NCBI GenBank assembly: GCA_022578605.1
Contig: MU394054.1
Coordinates: forward strand, 622,945 to 686,944
Source: Camillea tinctor
Taxonomy: Eukaryota; Ascomycota; Sordariomycetes; Xylariales; Xylariaceae
Direction of reading: 5' to 3'
Length of the DNA: 64,000 nt
The notes under the pieces were generated by a model. It was not told where the DNA came from, did no database searches, and worked only from the letters and a program-made list of their open reading frames with translations. Positions within the stretch are counted from its first letter, which is position 1. Every line of letters begins with the position of its first letter. The translations under genes were made by a program, and so were the position numbers. Below, one piece after another: positions 34,286-45,600 of this stretch.

Positions 34286-35340
34286 TCATGTTGAGGTAGA
34301 CTCGCCCGCTCTCTCAGCATCGCCGTCGTTGGGAATTCCGTTATCAACAGGCGTCTGAATGAAGCCTTTATTTCTGGCATCCTGGATCCCTATAATAAAT
34401 CGTCGCGCCATCATCGCATATCCTTCTTCTGTAGGATGCGACCCGTCGGGACCAATATCGTCGATGGTGGGCACGTCGGTTATTACTCCTTCGCTGGGGT
34501 GCATTTCCACTAGGACGACGGATTTGTTCTCCGCCTCGAAACCGGGCATGAGGCTGCGGTACTGCTCATTGATCTGGAGTACCTTGGGTTCTGCATCGGG
34601 GACCGTGTTAGTGAGCAGAGTGCTCAAGATGACGACAGACCGGTTCGAGGCCGTAAGCAGGTAATTGATCAGGTCGCCCATCTGCTGGCCGGCAATGTCC
34701 ACGTCGATATTTTGAAGCACATTGTTGGTGCCGAGGTTGATCACGAACATATTCGGTAGCGTTTCGGGCACGCTCTGGGTGGCGTATTCGTGCATCTCGG
34801 TGATCTTCCTGCCACCGTACGCCTCCACGTCGTTATCTATCATATCCCCGAGTCGGACCGCCCCCACCATGTTCACGGTGAAGCCCAGGTCGACGAGTGA
34901 GTCGCGCATGGGCTTCCGAAACCCGACCGTGCCAGGGGATGTCTCTCCCTTGACAACAGAGGCACCAAGTGCCATGATTCTCAAAGGGGCGTTGGGATCA
35001 TTGACGTTCGCAGTGTTAGAACTATCTGAGCTGGAAGGTGTGAGCGAAGTTGTTGTGTATATGTGTGGTGATGTTGCAGTTACTGACGCCGCTCCGGAAT
35101 TGGTAGTCGTCCCAGAAGAACTTCCGGGATGTATTACGTTGGTAGCAGCAAGGGCTAGATAGACACGGATTTTGTGTAAGCTTTGGAACATGAATCGCGT
35201 GATCTGGGTAGCGGCACAGGGAGGACTTTACCAATAATTACGATAAGAGCACAGGTTATGACGCTCAAGAGAGCGACAGCTCTCTTAGTACAGAGAAAGG
35301 CAAAGCGCGGCGGGCGCGCATTCATGTTCTCTCGCACCAT
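34286..35340 (-). CDS. Membrane-anchored or secreted SGNH-family hydrolase
   Basis: Two exons, 35340-35232 and 35154-34286, with a 77-nt intron, give 325 residues. An N-terminal hydrophobic segment (AVALLSVITCALIVIIGALA, about 21-39) follows a basic stretch, so it is a signal peptide or a type II anchor. A Ser/Thr/Ala-rich linker (about 47-86) suits O-glycosylation. The catalytic domain shows the SGNH blocks: block I MALGASVVKG with nucleophile Ser102 (GAS in place of GDS), block III LGTNN with Asn180, and block V D273-G-S-H276. Members cleave esters in lipids or acetylated carbohydrates; the substrate here is unknown. The splice joins the membrane segment to the linker in frame and avoids the alternative internal Met (35191), which would lack a signal. 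The gene lies next to the PL20 lyase, so a role on plant or microbial polysaccharides is possible but not shown. Confidence 0.86.
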
Positions 35341-36559
35341 TTTCGTCTACCTCAGGTCCCTTATTTAACATGTAGCGCGACGATATAAGAGAGAGAAGGG
35401 GAAAAGAAAGGAGAGGACACAAAAGAGGTAAAAGGGGAAGAAAGGTTGGAAGTAAAATGCGTTCGACAACATGTGTATTTCAAGGCTAGGGATAATCCGC
35501 CAAGATGCTTGGCTGCCAACTTAAGGGATATATCGCCCAATTATCTCAGGTTATATGTACTTGTGTCATCGCCGAACCCGATGGCTCTCTTAGACCCCTT
35601 TAACGATGCAGATCTTAGGAGTTGACGATGTTGTTTTATTTTATATTTTATTTTATTTAAATAAATTCCTTTCTGTTCACCTCATCCCATCTTTGAATTT
35701 TCAATAATATTCAGCTCAATCGATTGATTTTATTACTTCTTCATAAAGTTGGCCTGATTAAAAAAAAAAAAAAAGTAAGCAAGCAGGCTGGTAGGTTAGT
35801 TATTAGTATACCTACCTAGGCCTAGGTATACAAGAAACAAAGAGACAATAATAGCACCAAAAAAATCTTGGAAACCAATTAGACGAACAGTAATCGACGA
35901 TCGCCAAGGTTCTTAGCGTCAAAATCTAGCCGCTTTGCCGGGCTCTTTAAGGTTTCCTAGATTCCCTATTCTCTGGGGCGTCCCCGCCTTGGGAGATCTC
36001 CCTCTCCCCCACAGGCCCATTTACGAGCCCGTACCATGAATGCATCAACGAGGTTCGCAATTATTAATGTATACGCGTCGTGCAGATGGGGGAATTGTCT
36101 ATATATTACTTATAAACACGTAGTTTTTTTTTTTCTCTCAAAGTTCACTTTTCAATATACTTGGATTTCCTTCAGTTGCTATGTTTTTTTTTTTTTTTTT
36201 TTAGATCACGTACTAATAACTTAAGTACCTAGGTTAGGTACTTATAAGCGAATATCATCGTGTAAATTACATGCATGGTATGGTAGGCCATCAATATACG
36301 ATTTACACCAACTTGACTCTTAACACTCTAAAATAAAATAAAGAGATCCCGTATTAGCAACGGAGTGAGAGGACCAACAAATAGTCAATCTCCTATTCAT
36401 TCTGACGGTAAGCAGGTGAATATATTATATTGCTTTGTCACGTCTGTTTTTACCATAACACACGGACATGATGCGATCAATATATACAATCTTGTCTTAT
36501 AGCTCCACCCACAATCGGAACAGCAATCCCCCAAACCTTTGAGCACCGATAAACCCTCT
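35341..36559. other. Intergenic, A/T-rich
   Basis: SGNH hydrolase promoter side and PL20 3' flank. It contains long A and T runs (35760-35774; 36185-36202), ATTTTATTTTATTT-like sequence and paired TACCTAGG motifs (35814-35828; 36225-36234). No gene supported. Confidence 0.55.
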
Positions 36560-37507
36560 TTAGGAGCCAAAGTAGCTCGCGTCCACAGCGTCTTTGCTCG
36601 TACCGATCTGCACCTCGTAGACATACGTGTCGACCACGACGTCCTGGCCGCCGTACGCGCCAAACTTCGGGTCGCTCTGGCCAGGGAACATGTTGCCGGT
36701 AAGCGTCGTCGATTTGGACGTGGCAAACGTGGCAGGCTTGCCGTCGAACCAGAGCTTGACGTGCCCATCGTCTGCCTTAGCCAGGATCTCGAGCCCGATC
36801 TTATGCGGTTGGTGTTTCTCGACCGCCGTGCTCCACTGCACCTGCCGCGACGTCTTCCATTTCGTCGTGTGCGTGAGCTCGAGCTTGCCGCCGCGCAGCT
36901 CCAGGGCCAGCGGGATGTTGGCCCCCTGGTCCTTGTCGTTGTTGGCTTTGTATTCCTTCCATTGGAAGAGGATCAAGCCGTCTGGGAGTTGCTTTGGAAC
37001 GATCGGAAGGTCAGTTGAGTTTCATACCTCCTTATCTGAACATACACAATGCTATATGGGTTGTTCTTCCGTGCTATATTGGATATATTAACAAAAAAAC
37101 GATTAGGCTCACCTCCAGTGCTAGGTTGTAGGCAATGTAATAAGTAGTTCCAGCAGTGGTGTTGCCCTTCAACGAATGATACTCAGCTCTGGTCAGGGGC
37201 TTCAGTTAGTCTCTCGGTTGCTAGGATAATCAGGGAGCTTAAAAGGCTCTTACCGGCGATAGCCAGTCTTGTGGTGGAAATGAGCACACGGAGTTCCCTT
37301 CCAGTCCTTGTCCAGCTTGATATACACGTCCTTGTTGTTCTCTTTGAAGCTTTGACCCTTGGCCCCTTCTAGGTTAATAAGGCCAAGTACTTTGGGATCA
37401 TCGCCACGGATGGCTTCGAAATCGATCAAAGGCGATGCCTTTGACTGGCCTTGCAGCACATAGGCGCAGGCTTGAAGGCCGAAGAGCAAGAACCAGTGGT
37501 ATCGCAT
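36560..37507 (-). CDS. Glucuronan lyase-type polysaccharide lyase (PL20)
   Basis: Three exons, 37507-37254, 37188-37113 and 36991-36560, give 253 residues; the introns are 65 and 121 nt. A signal peptide (RYHWFLLFGLQACAYVLQGQ, cleavage near 22) marks secretion. The mature sequence has the beta-jelly-roll lyase pattern: DVYIKLDKDWKGTPCAHFHH, then YRRAEYHSLKGNTTAGTTYY across the first splice, FQWKEYKANND, IPLALELRGGKLELTHTT, and near the end PKFGAYGG then VYEVQIGTS. This agrees with PL20 endo-beta-1,4-glucuronan lyases, which cut polyglucuronic acid by beta-elimination and are usually about 240-260 residues long. The last intron's acceptor (CCAAAG) is weak but puts QLPDGLILFQWKEY in frame. Glucuronan degradation of plant, algal or fungal material outside the cell is inferred. 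Confidence 0.85.
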
Positions 37508-39387
37508 TGTGTATTTTTGCTGAGGCTATCCAAAACTTTCTATGATAGGTGATGGTTTGCACTGATGCTGAGTGTCTTGTGGTTCAAGGTCGGGTTTGGG
37601 TATGTCCTTATATAGTGTAGAGCTGCCCAGAACCACCTCTAAGCCCCTGGAAATAGACGATAATCAATAGTTACATTGTCCCTGAAAGTCTGATGAGAAG
37701 CTTGTCTTTGGTGAGAAGGATGCTTGTTTTCATTGCGAGCCCTATTCTAATGTTAGATACATCGCACGCAGTATGCATCCATATTCAGCTAACCGAGTGG
37801 CGTATTGATGACGGCGGTCTAAGAATGATATCGTCAACGTAGCTAGCTGGATTATTTCAATAGAGATCATAACCTTATTTGGACCGTGACTTCAAGGCTA
37901 GACATATATTCCAAAATTTGTTGATCTTGAAGGGGTTCCAATATGCAAAGATTCAATAGTCCCTGGAACCCCATTCCGCGGCAATCGCAACATGTGAACA
38001 CTCAGGGTCCTGATGATGTAAGCTTCAAGAGACACTGTAAGCGTATAATTAAGAAGGAATGGAATGGTGGTATCTACCCCTGAATAGGCTATATACTCTT
38101 GAATAATCAAGCAATGGATAAACATCACGGGTGTAATATTGGATTTTACATGTGAGTGATATTTATGCAAAGTAGAAGCTCTTAAGGTCAAATGTTTCAT
38201 AATTATCCAACCATGTAAGCCTACAATATAGTTAAGTTATAGAACTAATGTAATCTATTTCGTATAATATTTATGACTATTACGAAATGGCGTATTGAAA
38301 ACTTTCACACAACTTCTTAACGGCTCTCGTTTTCAGGAACCAGGCCTTAATTTCAATCTCCTTGTCTCTTTCATTACATCAAATGACCAGATTACAAGTC
38401 AGGATCCAATCTACTACTGTAGCATAGCTTGAGGACTCCTAACAAATTGAAGCGACTAGAAATGTTGGTGCTATGTATACCTCTTTATCAGTCTGCGCTC
38501 TCGTGTGACTAAGAACGGCATTGACTGCTGTTTAAATGCTTAGTTAATTTAGGAGCTATGCTCTCTTTATGAAGAATAGCAATGGCTGAAAGAGAATTTT
38601 TAGCTCTCAGTAGACTTGTTAGGGATACTGAAGAAACGAGAAGAGAAGTTGATGCAAGCGCTAATTGACGATTTCTTCCTGTATAAAGATACTGTCCTAA
38701 AACGATTGAACTAGGAGTTCCTCATACTGCCAGTCAGGTCGTCACTGTTATAAAAGTATCACATTAACTCTAAGATAGTCGAGTCGATGAACTAGTAACG
38801 TGGCATGGATATAAGTGGCACCAAATTTTATAAGGATGGCTTCGCTCTTAGATATCTGCTTCGCACAGTACCATAATACGATTCTCACGACTACAAAATG
38901 TCACATTTTCAAAGGTCGTTTTTGATAAGTCCATTAGTCTATTAAAAGAAAACTTCTTACGGGTCTATAAAACAAGAAGTGTCACCAACTACCAATTCGA
39001 GAAAACACATTCGTCGGCTTGAGACATGCGTCACTTCAGGGAAGCGGGATCAACGGCCACTCCAATCCTTATGCATGACGCTGCTCTATATCACCACGAA
39101 TGCTTTCCCAGCAACTAGGTAAACTCCTTTGTCATCCCAGCCCCAAGCCCAATATTATCCAAGTTGATGCAGAAGCACCACCTTTCCCCCCAGAAAACTT
39201 CCCACCGGCATTCCACTCTGCACCAAGCATCCAGATGCGTGACGCTCTACTGCTCCCACCAAAGGAAAGAACGCGAGGAAACAAAGAGAAAAAAGAGGCC
39301 TACCAAACCAACCCACCCACGGGCACCAGGCCCGCCATCATCATCTTCCCTCACCTCCCCTCCGTTTACCATCCACTAGTTAAACCT
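37508..39387. other. Intergenic region, no supported gene
   Basis: PL20 upstream region followed by AT-rich DNA. A 100-codon minus-strand frame (37898-38200) has no domain features. No repeats of note. Confidence 0.5.
37606..37614 (-). promoter_or_regulatory. TATA box of the PL20 lyase gene
   Basis: The minus strand reads TATATAAGG about 100 bases upstream of the PL20 start codon, a good position for a core promoter element. Confidence 0.5.
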
Positions 39388-39849
39388 CTACACCTTCACC
39401 CGATCTGCCCAGCGTATCCTCTTCCCCCCCTCACTCCCCCGGCCCTCCTCCCCCGCGGCACACCCCTCCTTATCCGCTGCGCACTCGACCCCGGCCCGGC
39501 TCCTCTCGTACTTCTCCCGCTCCGCGATATCAGCGCTCCGCGATGCGCAGCGCAGGGAGTCAAGGCAGAGGGTTTGGAGCGCTCGGCAGGTTTCGAGGAC
39601 GTGGTGGTGGTCGTCTGCCGACTCTGAACACGAAGAACCGGAAGGAGAAGTAAGAGGGGGGCTGGGGAGAGGGGAGGTAGGGCAAGGCGAAACAGCGGTC
39701 GTGGCCAGCTCGAGGGCTTCGTCAGCAAGCATGAGGGCCTCGGCGTACTCGGCGCGGGTGGGGGTGCGGTTGAGCGGGCGGAGGAGGGTGGAGGCCTGGG
39801 AGTGGAGGGTGGAGATGCGGCGGAGGGTTTGGGTGCTGTTCGCTGCCAT
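39388..39849 (-). CDS. Small helical protein of unknown function
   Basis: A single exon of 153 residues. The N-terminal 50 residues (SQASTLLRPLNRTPTRAEYA, then EALMLADEALELATT) form likely paired helices, similar in character to MIT or TPR-type helical hairpins. A Ser/Pro-rich linker is followed by a second helical part rich in Cys and Ala (LETCRALQTLCLDSLRCASR), then an acidic and Gly-rich tail ending GGKRIRWADRVKV. No signal peptide or TM. I do not recognise a family. Strong GC content and a sensible start (MAANSTQTLRR) make a real gene likely. The gene is tandem with the larger unknown gene at 40558, about 700 bases away. Confidence 0.6.
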   Translation of the reverse strand: MAANSTQTLRRISTLHSQASTLLRPLNRTPTRAEYAEALMLADEALELATTAVSPCPTSPLPSPPLTSPSGSSCSESADDHHHVLETCRALQTLCLDSLRCASRSADIAEREKYERSRAGVECAADKEGCAAGEEGRGSEGGKRIRWADRVKV

Positions 39850-40557
39850 GGTTTCTGGTTTTCTGGGGTTGGGAGCGGAAAGGGGTTGGCAGATGGTTTC
39901 TGGCTTGGGTCTAGTGAGATGGATGGAAGCGGTTAGTTGCTGTAGCTGTGATTTACTGCGTCTTACCTTGGCGGTGATGGCCGATGTTGTTTTTTTTATT
40001 GGGATGGACTTAGGGGAGCAAGGTTCAGAACTTTCTGAGATGGTGCGGCGTCTGCTTCTACTTATAGACGTCCAACCTTAGCAATTGGGTAACTTGTGCT
40101 TCGTGGAGAATTTTTGAAAGGGTATATCAACATTGGAAGATAAACACTGGCTTTGTTTCTGAACAATGCGTTGTTCAAAAGTGTTACGATCCTTTGTTCA
40201 CAACAATGACCACACAATAGAGAATGTTATTTTGATAATGGCATCCTTTGTGTTTCGAGTTCACTGTTTAGATTTCCTAAGTGACCTATCATAAAATACA
40301 TTTTTGTCTTTGAAGCCGTTAAAAGAGATCAGGGTGACCACAGTGGATATTGTCTAGAATTATGTTCTTAGGATGAGAATAAGGTGGTGGAAATCCTAGC
40401 ATTCGACTTTAGTACATGAAGAGTAGATGAATGATATCGGAGACATCCTCAAACACAAAGATCTCAATAAAACATAGCTATCCCAGAGCAAACAATACCC
40501 CAAGTATGAAATCTTATTCAATACGCCACTCGACTAAGTCGAAATGCGTTACCCCTT
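39850..40557. other. Intergenic region between two genes of unknown function
   Basis: The first half is the upstream region of the 39388-39849 gene, with a T9 run at about 39991. The second half is the 3' flank of the next gene. No gene supported. Confidence 0.6.
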
Positions 40558-41779
40558 TCATCCTATTACAGCCCAATCATACGCCACCGCCCAGCGCCCC
40601 ATATCCCGAAGGACCACATCCCAAGTCGGCCGCGCAACGCCCACCACCTCTCCCGGGCGTACTTCGTGTCTCCTCGCCAGTCCCGTCAGCCTCCCGGGCC
40701 CAGCAAGGAGCACTCTAAAGCTGGCTGCACTCGCATCCGGCTGTCCACCACCCACCACCTGCCTCCCCGCAACCAGCGTCATGCCATCGCCGACGCCGCT
40801 ACGCACTTCATCGACGCGTATCCTCGCGATCCACTCCTCGGCATCGCGTGCAGAACCGGACCCCGCATCGACCAGCCAGTCGCGCAGCGAGGCCGCGAGG
40901 CCGCCGGGGACATACCGGTGGCCCTTGCGGTTGTGCGGCGAGAACACGTCCGGGCGGGGCTCGGAGCCGTGAGCCGACAGCGACGGCCCGGCCTGCGGTG
41001 CGTCAGCCGCGGTCACGAAGCGGGGCGCGCGAAGGAAGGTAGGCTGCTGCGCCGACGCGATCTCTTCTACGGAAGGGAAGACAGGCTGTGCGTGTGCGTC
41101 TTCGATGTCGTCCGCGGTGGAGCTAGTGGTCGCGGCATACACCTCGTCCGGGTCCGGGCTAGCGTCAGGCAGCGAGGACTCTATTTCTATAGCGTCGCCG
41201 TCTGGCATGTCCTCGTCGTCCTCGGTGCCTGGGCCGAAGGAGGAGAGGGAGAGGCGCCTGCGCTTGGGCAGGCGCGTTTCGAGGCCGTCATCGCTCGCGT
41301 TCTGGCTGCCGGTTGGGCGGATAGGCGATGATTCGAGAACAACGTCTAGATCATCGATTTCGAAGGATTCGTATGAGCGCCGCTGCGGCTGTTGCTGCCT
41401 CTGATACTGTGTTTCACTGCGAGCAGACACCCTAGCTAGTGGCGGCGGTGAGCTATCGATGTCATTGATGGGATCGGCATTCCGTTGGCGAGAGACAGTC
41501 GCCGACGGGGCAGGTGTAGATGACGACACGCCTGAACCCGGGGCTCTCGGCGTAGAATGCAGCGAGAATCTCGGCGTAGCCTGAAATTGGGATTGCTGTA
41601 ATCCACTACTGGTCTGGAACTGGAATGCTTTGGGCGTCTCATCATTTTTGACCTGCTGCGACCTCCGCGGCACGAGGAAGCGATGAGGCGTCGGGGTCTG
41701 GCGGAGCACGTCAACGACTTGATTCGCAAAGACTGATCAGGGTATGTATAAAACTATAACTTACTGCGGGTGGTGGCAT
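40558..41779 (-). CDS. Conserved-looking protein with disordered N-terminus and compact C-terminal domain, function unknown
   Basis: Two exons give 384 residues. A 15-nt first exon (41779-41765, MPPPA) and a 67-nt intron lead to exon 41697-40558 (TPTPHRFLVPRRS...). The N-terminal 200 residues are Ser/Pro/Gln-rich with a basic KRRRLS patch and acidic runs, and look disordered and nuclear. The C-terminal 130 residues look folded: FSPHNRKGHRYVPGGLAASL, RDWLVDAGSG, GMTLVAGRQVV, then FRVLLAGPGRLTGL and VRPGEVVGVARPTWDVVLRD, ending WAVAYDW. The run of strands with V-x-P-G-x-x-V-G-V-x-x-P-x-W-D-V resembles an OB fold, but this is a judgement from pattern alone. The tiny first exon is chosen because its splice yields a plausible N-terminus; other starts would lack an ATG. 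The gene lies 3' of MRC1 on the same strand. Confidence 0.7.
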
Positions 41780-42660
41780 TTCTGTCAACAAATACCTAGC
41801 ATCGCGCAATATAGACAGGCCTCGTATTCTGCCGTGATGAAGAATACCCGGGCAGTCAACCAGAGTAAAGCCTAACTGAATCAACAAGAACAACAACAGT
41901 ACTGGTCAATGACGTCATCAGAAACGATTCAGATGGATTTTGAGATTTCATTGTCATGTAATTTAATGCTATAGTTGATCGATTTACAGAAGCATTATTA
42001 TCCAAGTTGGTAAGGGGGAAGTTGATGATGGTGTAAAAGTTCCAATGGCTGTAAGATAAAATTCGATACCTACCTAGTTATACTTACTAGTTATACTTAT
42101 GAAATGTTATGCAGATGCCAAGAAATCCCCTAATGTCAAACCGGCGAATCTTCGGGTAAAGCCCCTTTCTTTAGTACGTAGATACCTACTCCGTACCTAG
42201 TGCCTATAGGTAGTAGGTAGTTTGATCAACGATTATACAACACCAACATGCATAGTCGTGATTCTTTGTATAGGAATGTATGGGGGATAATATGTTCAAC
42301 ACGAGCGCGGGTACAAAGTCCATATATATTCACATAGGTTACCGGACATTTTTATACTCTGCCTGCCAGCAATAACCCTAGATATCCCCAACCTATGTAG
42401 AAAAGCACGCCCATCCATCCAGACATTCAGTACTTTTCTTGAAAAAAAAAAAAAAGGAACACGTTCAAGGTTGATTGATACAAGACAACTCAATTGGCTT
42501 CTCCCCTTAATACGCCTAAAATCAAATCTTCCCACCAACGCCGATAAACCCTGAACCATGGAACCGGCTGGTACTATATTCAAACACTTGCCTCCCACAA
42601 ATTATCTCCCTTACCTTCCTCTCCCCTATCCACCTCCTCCTACTCCTACTATTCATCCTC
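41780..42660. other. Intergenic, no supported gene
   Basis: Upstream region of the unknown 384-residue protein gene and 3' flank of MRC1. It contains several TACCTA/TAGGTA motifs (42069-42090; 42180-42220) and an A13 run near 42441. No gene supported. Confidence 0.6.
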
Positions 42661-45600
42661 CTACTCAAAACTCCCACCCCCAAACAGCCCTCCCACCACC
42701 TTCCCCCGGCCCTCAGCGCCCTTCCACTTCTTCGCCTCCCTCCTTCTCTCCGCATCCGCCACCTTAGCCTTGCGTTCGTTCTCGCGCGCAAAGTGATTCA
42801 CGCCCGAGCGCTTACCCGCGTTCTTCTTGAGCTTCCCGTCCGCGTCGCCCACCGCCGATATCATGCCGCCTGCCGCGGCGGGAGACGGCCCCGTGGTAGC
42901 AGAAGAAGCAGAAGACGACGAGTTGGAGATGAGCGAGTTCGTGGTAGCCCTCCTCAGCAGCGCCGGGACCCGGAATCCGCCCGGTCCTCCCGACGCCGGC
43001 GCCGGCGCCGCGAACGCGAGCCGTGACGACGAACTCCCCGAGGACGCGTTGCGCTTGAGCGCGATGCGGTCCACTACAGCCGTGGCACCGCGGTTTTCTT
43101 TATCTGACGCCGAAGCCGACGGGCGGTGCTCATCTGGGTCTTCATTCTCGCTGTCTGATCCGCCCACCTCTGTCGCCGGGACGATTGACCCAGCCGAACC
43201 GTTAGGTTCCTCGAGTAGGCTAGAAACGGACCTGCGTACTTCGGACAGTGAGTCCGGGCGCGCGGCGTCCTTGCCTTTGTTAATGCGTCGGGCGTTCGGG
43301 GGTGGGCGTGCTGCACCATGGTCGTCGGTGCGTGTGCGCTTGCGCCCGAGGTTTGTGGGCTGGCTGTCGGGAATAGCGGTTTCGTTTTGGGACTGGCTAT
43401 CGCTGTCGGTAGTGGTCGGGGCGGCAGCAGAGTCGGCGAAGTTGTCGCCAAAGTCCCACTCATCGTCACTGTTGCGGTCTTCAATACTCTTGAGGAAGGC
43501 AGCGTTGCGTGGGTTCTCGGCGATCTTGCCGATGCGCTCATCCGCGAACAGGGCCTTCTGCATCTTGGCAAACTGGCGCCGCTTCATGCGACGCCGCGCC
43601 TCGCCTCCATCATCCGAGTCGGAGAGATCGAGGTCATTACCACCACCGCCTCCACGACGCCGCTTACGCAACATGCCAGTCGTGATGTCGTGGAAGAGCT
43701 TGTCAACCTGTGCAGCATCTGCGGCACGCTCACGATCCCTATTAACAGTTAGCTTTCATATTAGGATATGCATACCAGGTGGGCAACTTACGCAAAGAAA
43801 CCAGCCAGTTTAGCTTCATCGGCGTCGTTCCCAGCAGTATCGTCAATCATCTCCTTGGCAAGCTCTTCATCCTCTTCGCTCGAATCCTCTCCGTCCGCTC
43901 CACCTAGACCAGCATATTCATCTTCGGACTCTTCAGCTTGTTCCTCTATCATTTCATTGGCTTTACTCTTTTTCTTGTCGAACTTCTCTTGCATACGCTT
44001 CTTTCTCCTAGCCGCCTTCTCCATTAACCTGAAAGCACTGGTAGTGGTGGTATTCTGCGCCTCGGGGACAGTACGTGTGGCGCTTGGACTTAGAGGAATC
44101 TCTGTAGGAGGCAAGCTTGAGATTGAAAGAGAACTCTGACCCCTTCGTCTTAGCTTACCCCTTTTCCTAACCAATGGCGACTCTGGTACATTTTCGTAGT
44201 CGGGCGTTCCTTTGCCCTCAAGCACTACAGTGTCCACCGTTGACTGAGGCGCATCAACAAATCGCTGTTTGAGGGGAGAGAAGTCCTGGAATCCACCATC
44301 TTGGGTGGGTTCAATGAAATCTGACATCTGGGTGCTTTCCATCTGCATGAAACTGTCGAAACCATGCAGCTGCGACTGTGAAAAATGAAGCTGCACGCCC
44401 TGGGTTTGCGTATCCCGTGACTGGGTATCCACCCCTTGATTCGGTTGGCTATTAAGGACCATATCGTCATCTTGAGGTTGGCTAGCTGTAGCAGAGAATT
44501 GCGAGTCGGGGAACTGGTCGAGGCTGGGCATAAACTCTTGTGGCGATCCGCTAGAAGGACCGGCCTGGCTATCATCCATTGTTCCAGCGAATATTTGTGT
44601 TAGTCCCAGACCTGCAGGGCCTGCAGCTGAGACAGGAAGACCGGGTATAAAGGGTTTCGTAGCAGACCGCAAAACTGAAGTGGGAGCTTTGGGAGATCCC
44701 GACCCAGGGGCTGAGGGCGACCTAGGTTGTGTAGTCTTAGCTTTCGGCGTAGCTTGCACTTCGGCATCTTCGTCGTCCGAAACTACACGGGAATGCTTCT
44801 TTTGCCGGCGGGATTTAACGGTAGGTGACTGGATCACCTCTTCGTCGGAATCATCATCTACGACGGCCTTTGGGGTGGTTTCTTCTTCCGGCTCCGCGTC
44901 CTCCTCTGCTTCATCCATAATAACGGCATTCGCAGCTGATTGGTCCTCTTCGTTATCTTCAGCGCCAGACTCCTCAGCATCTTCTTCATCCTCTTCTTCA
45001 GAGCCGGAGAGCTCAAGCTCGACAGGTTCGCCCTCCTCACTACCTTGAAAACTATCATCGTCACTGTCGTCCCAGGCCAGTGGATCAGCCTCACCGTTCT
45101 TTCTCTCCTCCTTACGCGCTTTCTTTGCATCTTCACGTTCTTTCCGCATGATTTCCTCGGCCTCCTGGCGTGCCCGGGCAACGATATCCTCAACTTGCTC
45201 CCGTTCCCGTTCGCGTTCTTCTGCAGACTGGACGACAACACCTTTCGACCGGAGGTACTCAAGGCGGCGCTCACGCTCGAGCTTAGCTTGGGCTCTAGCA
45301 CGTTGCTGTAGCGTCATCTGAAGCTCTCCGGGAGTCATGGATGATTTAACATTGCGGTTTCGTGAAGGGCCTTTGGGAGGGGACGAGAGCTGTGCTAGAC
45401 GACGCAATGTATTTAAAGCCTTAGATTCCTGTTCTTTCTGCCCGGGCACTCGGTCAAAGATGGCATCAAGCCTGCCCTTCTTGGTAGTAGTAACCTCGAG
45501 TTCATCATCGGAGTCAATGGAGACTAGATTTGCTTGGATGGGAGGCAATTTGACTCTAACTTGTCGCTTTGGTTTCACGACTTCGGGTTTCTTGTCCTCC

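Noticed and set aside
37898..38200. 100-codon minus-strand frame
   Set aside because: AT-rich, chance-like composition, no motif.
42827..43813. 328-codon plus-strand frame opposite the MRC1 3' exon
   Set aside because: Low-complexity Ser/Arg product; shadow of MRC1 exon 2.
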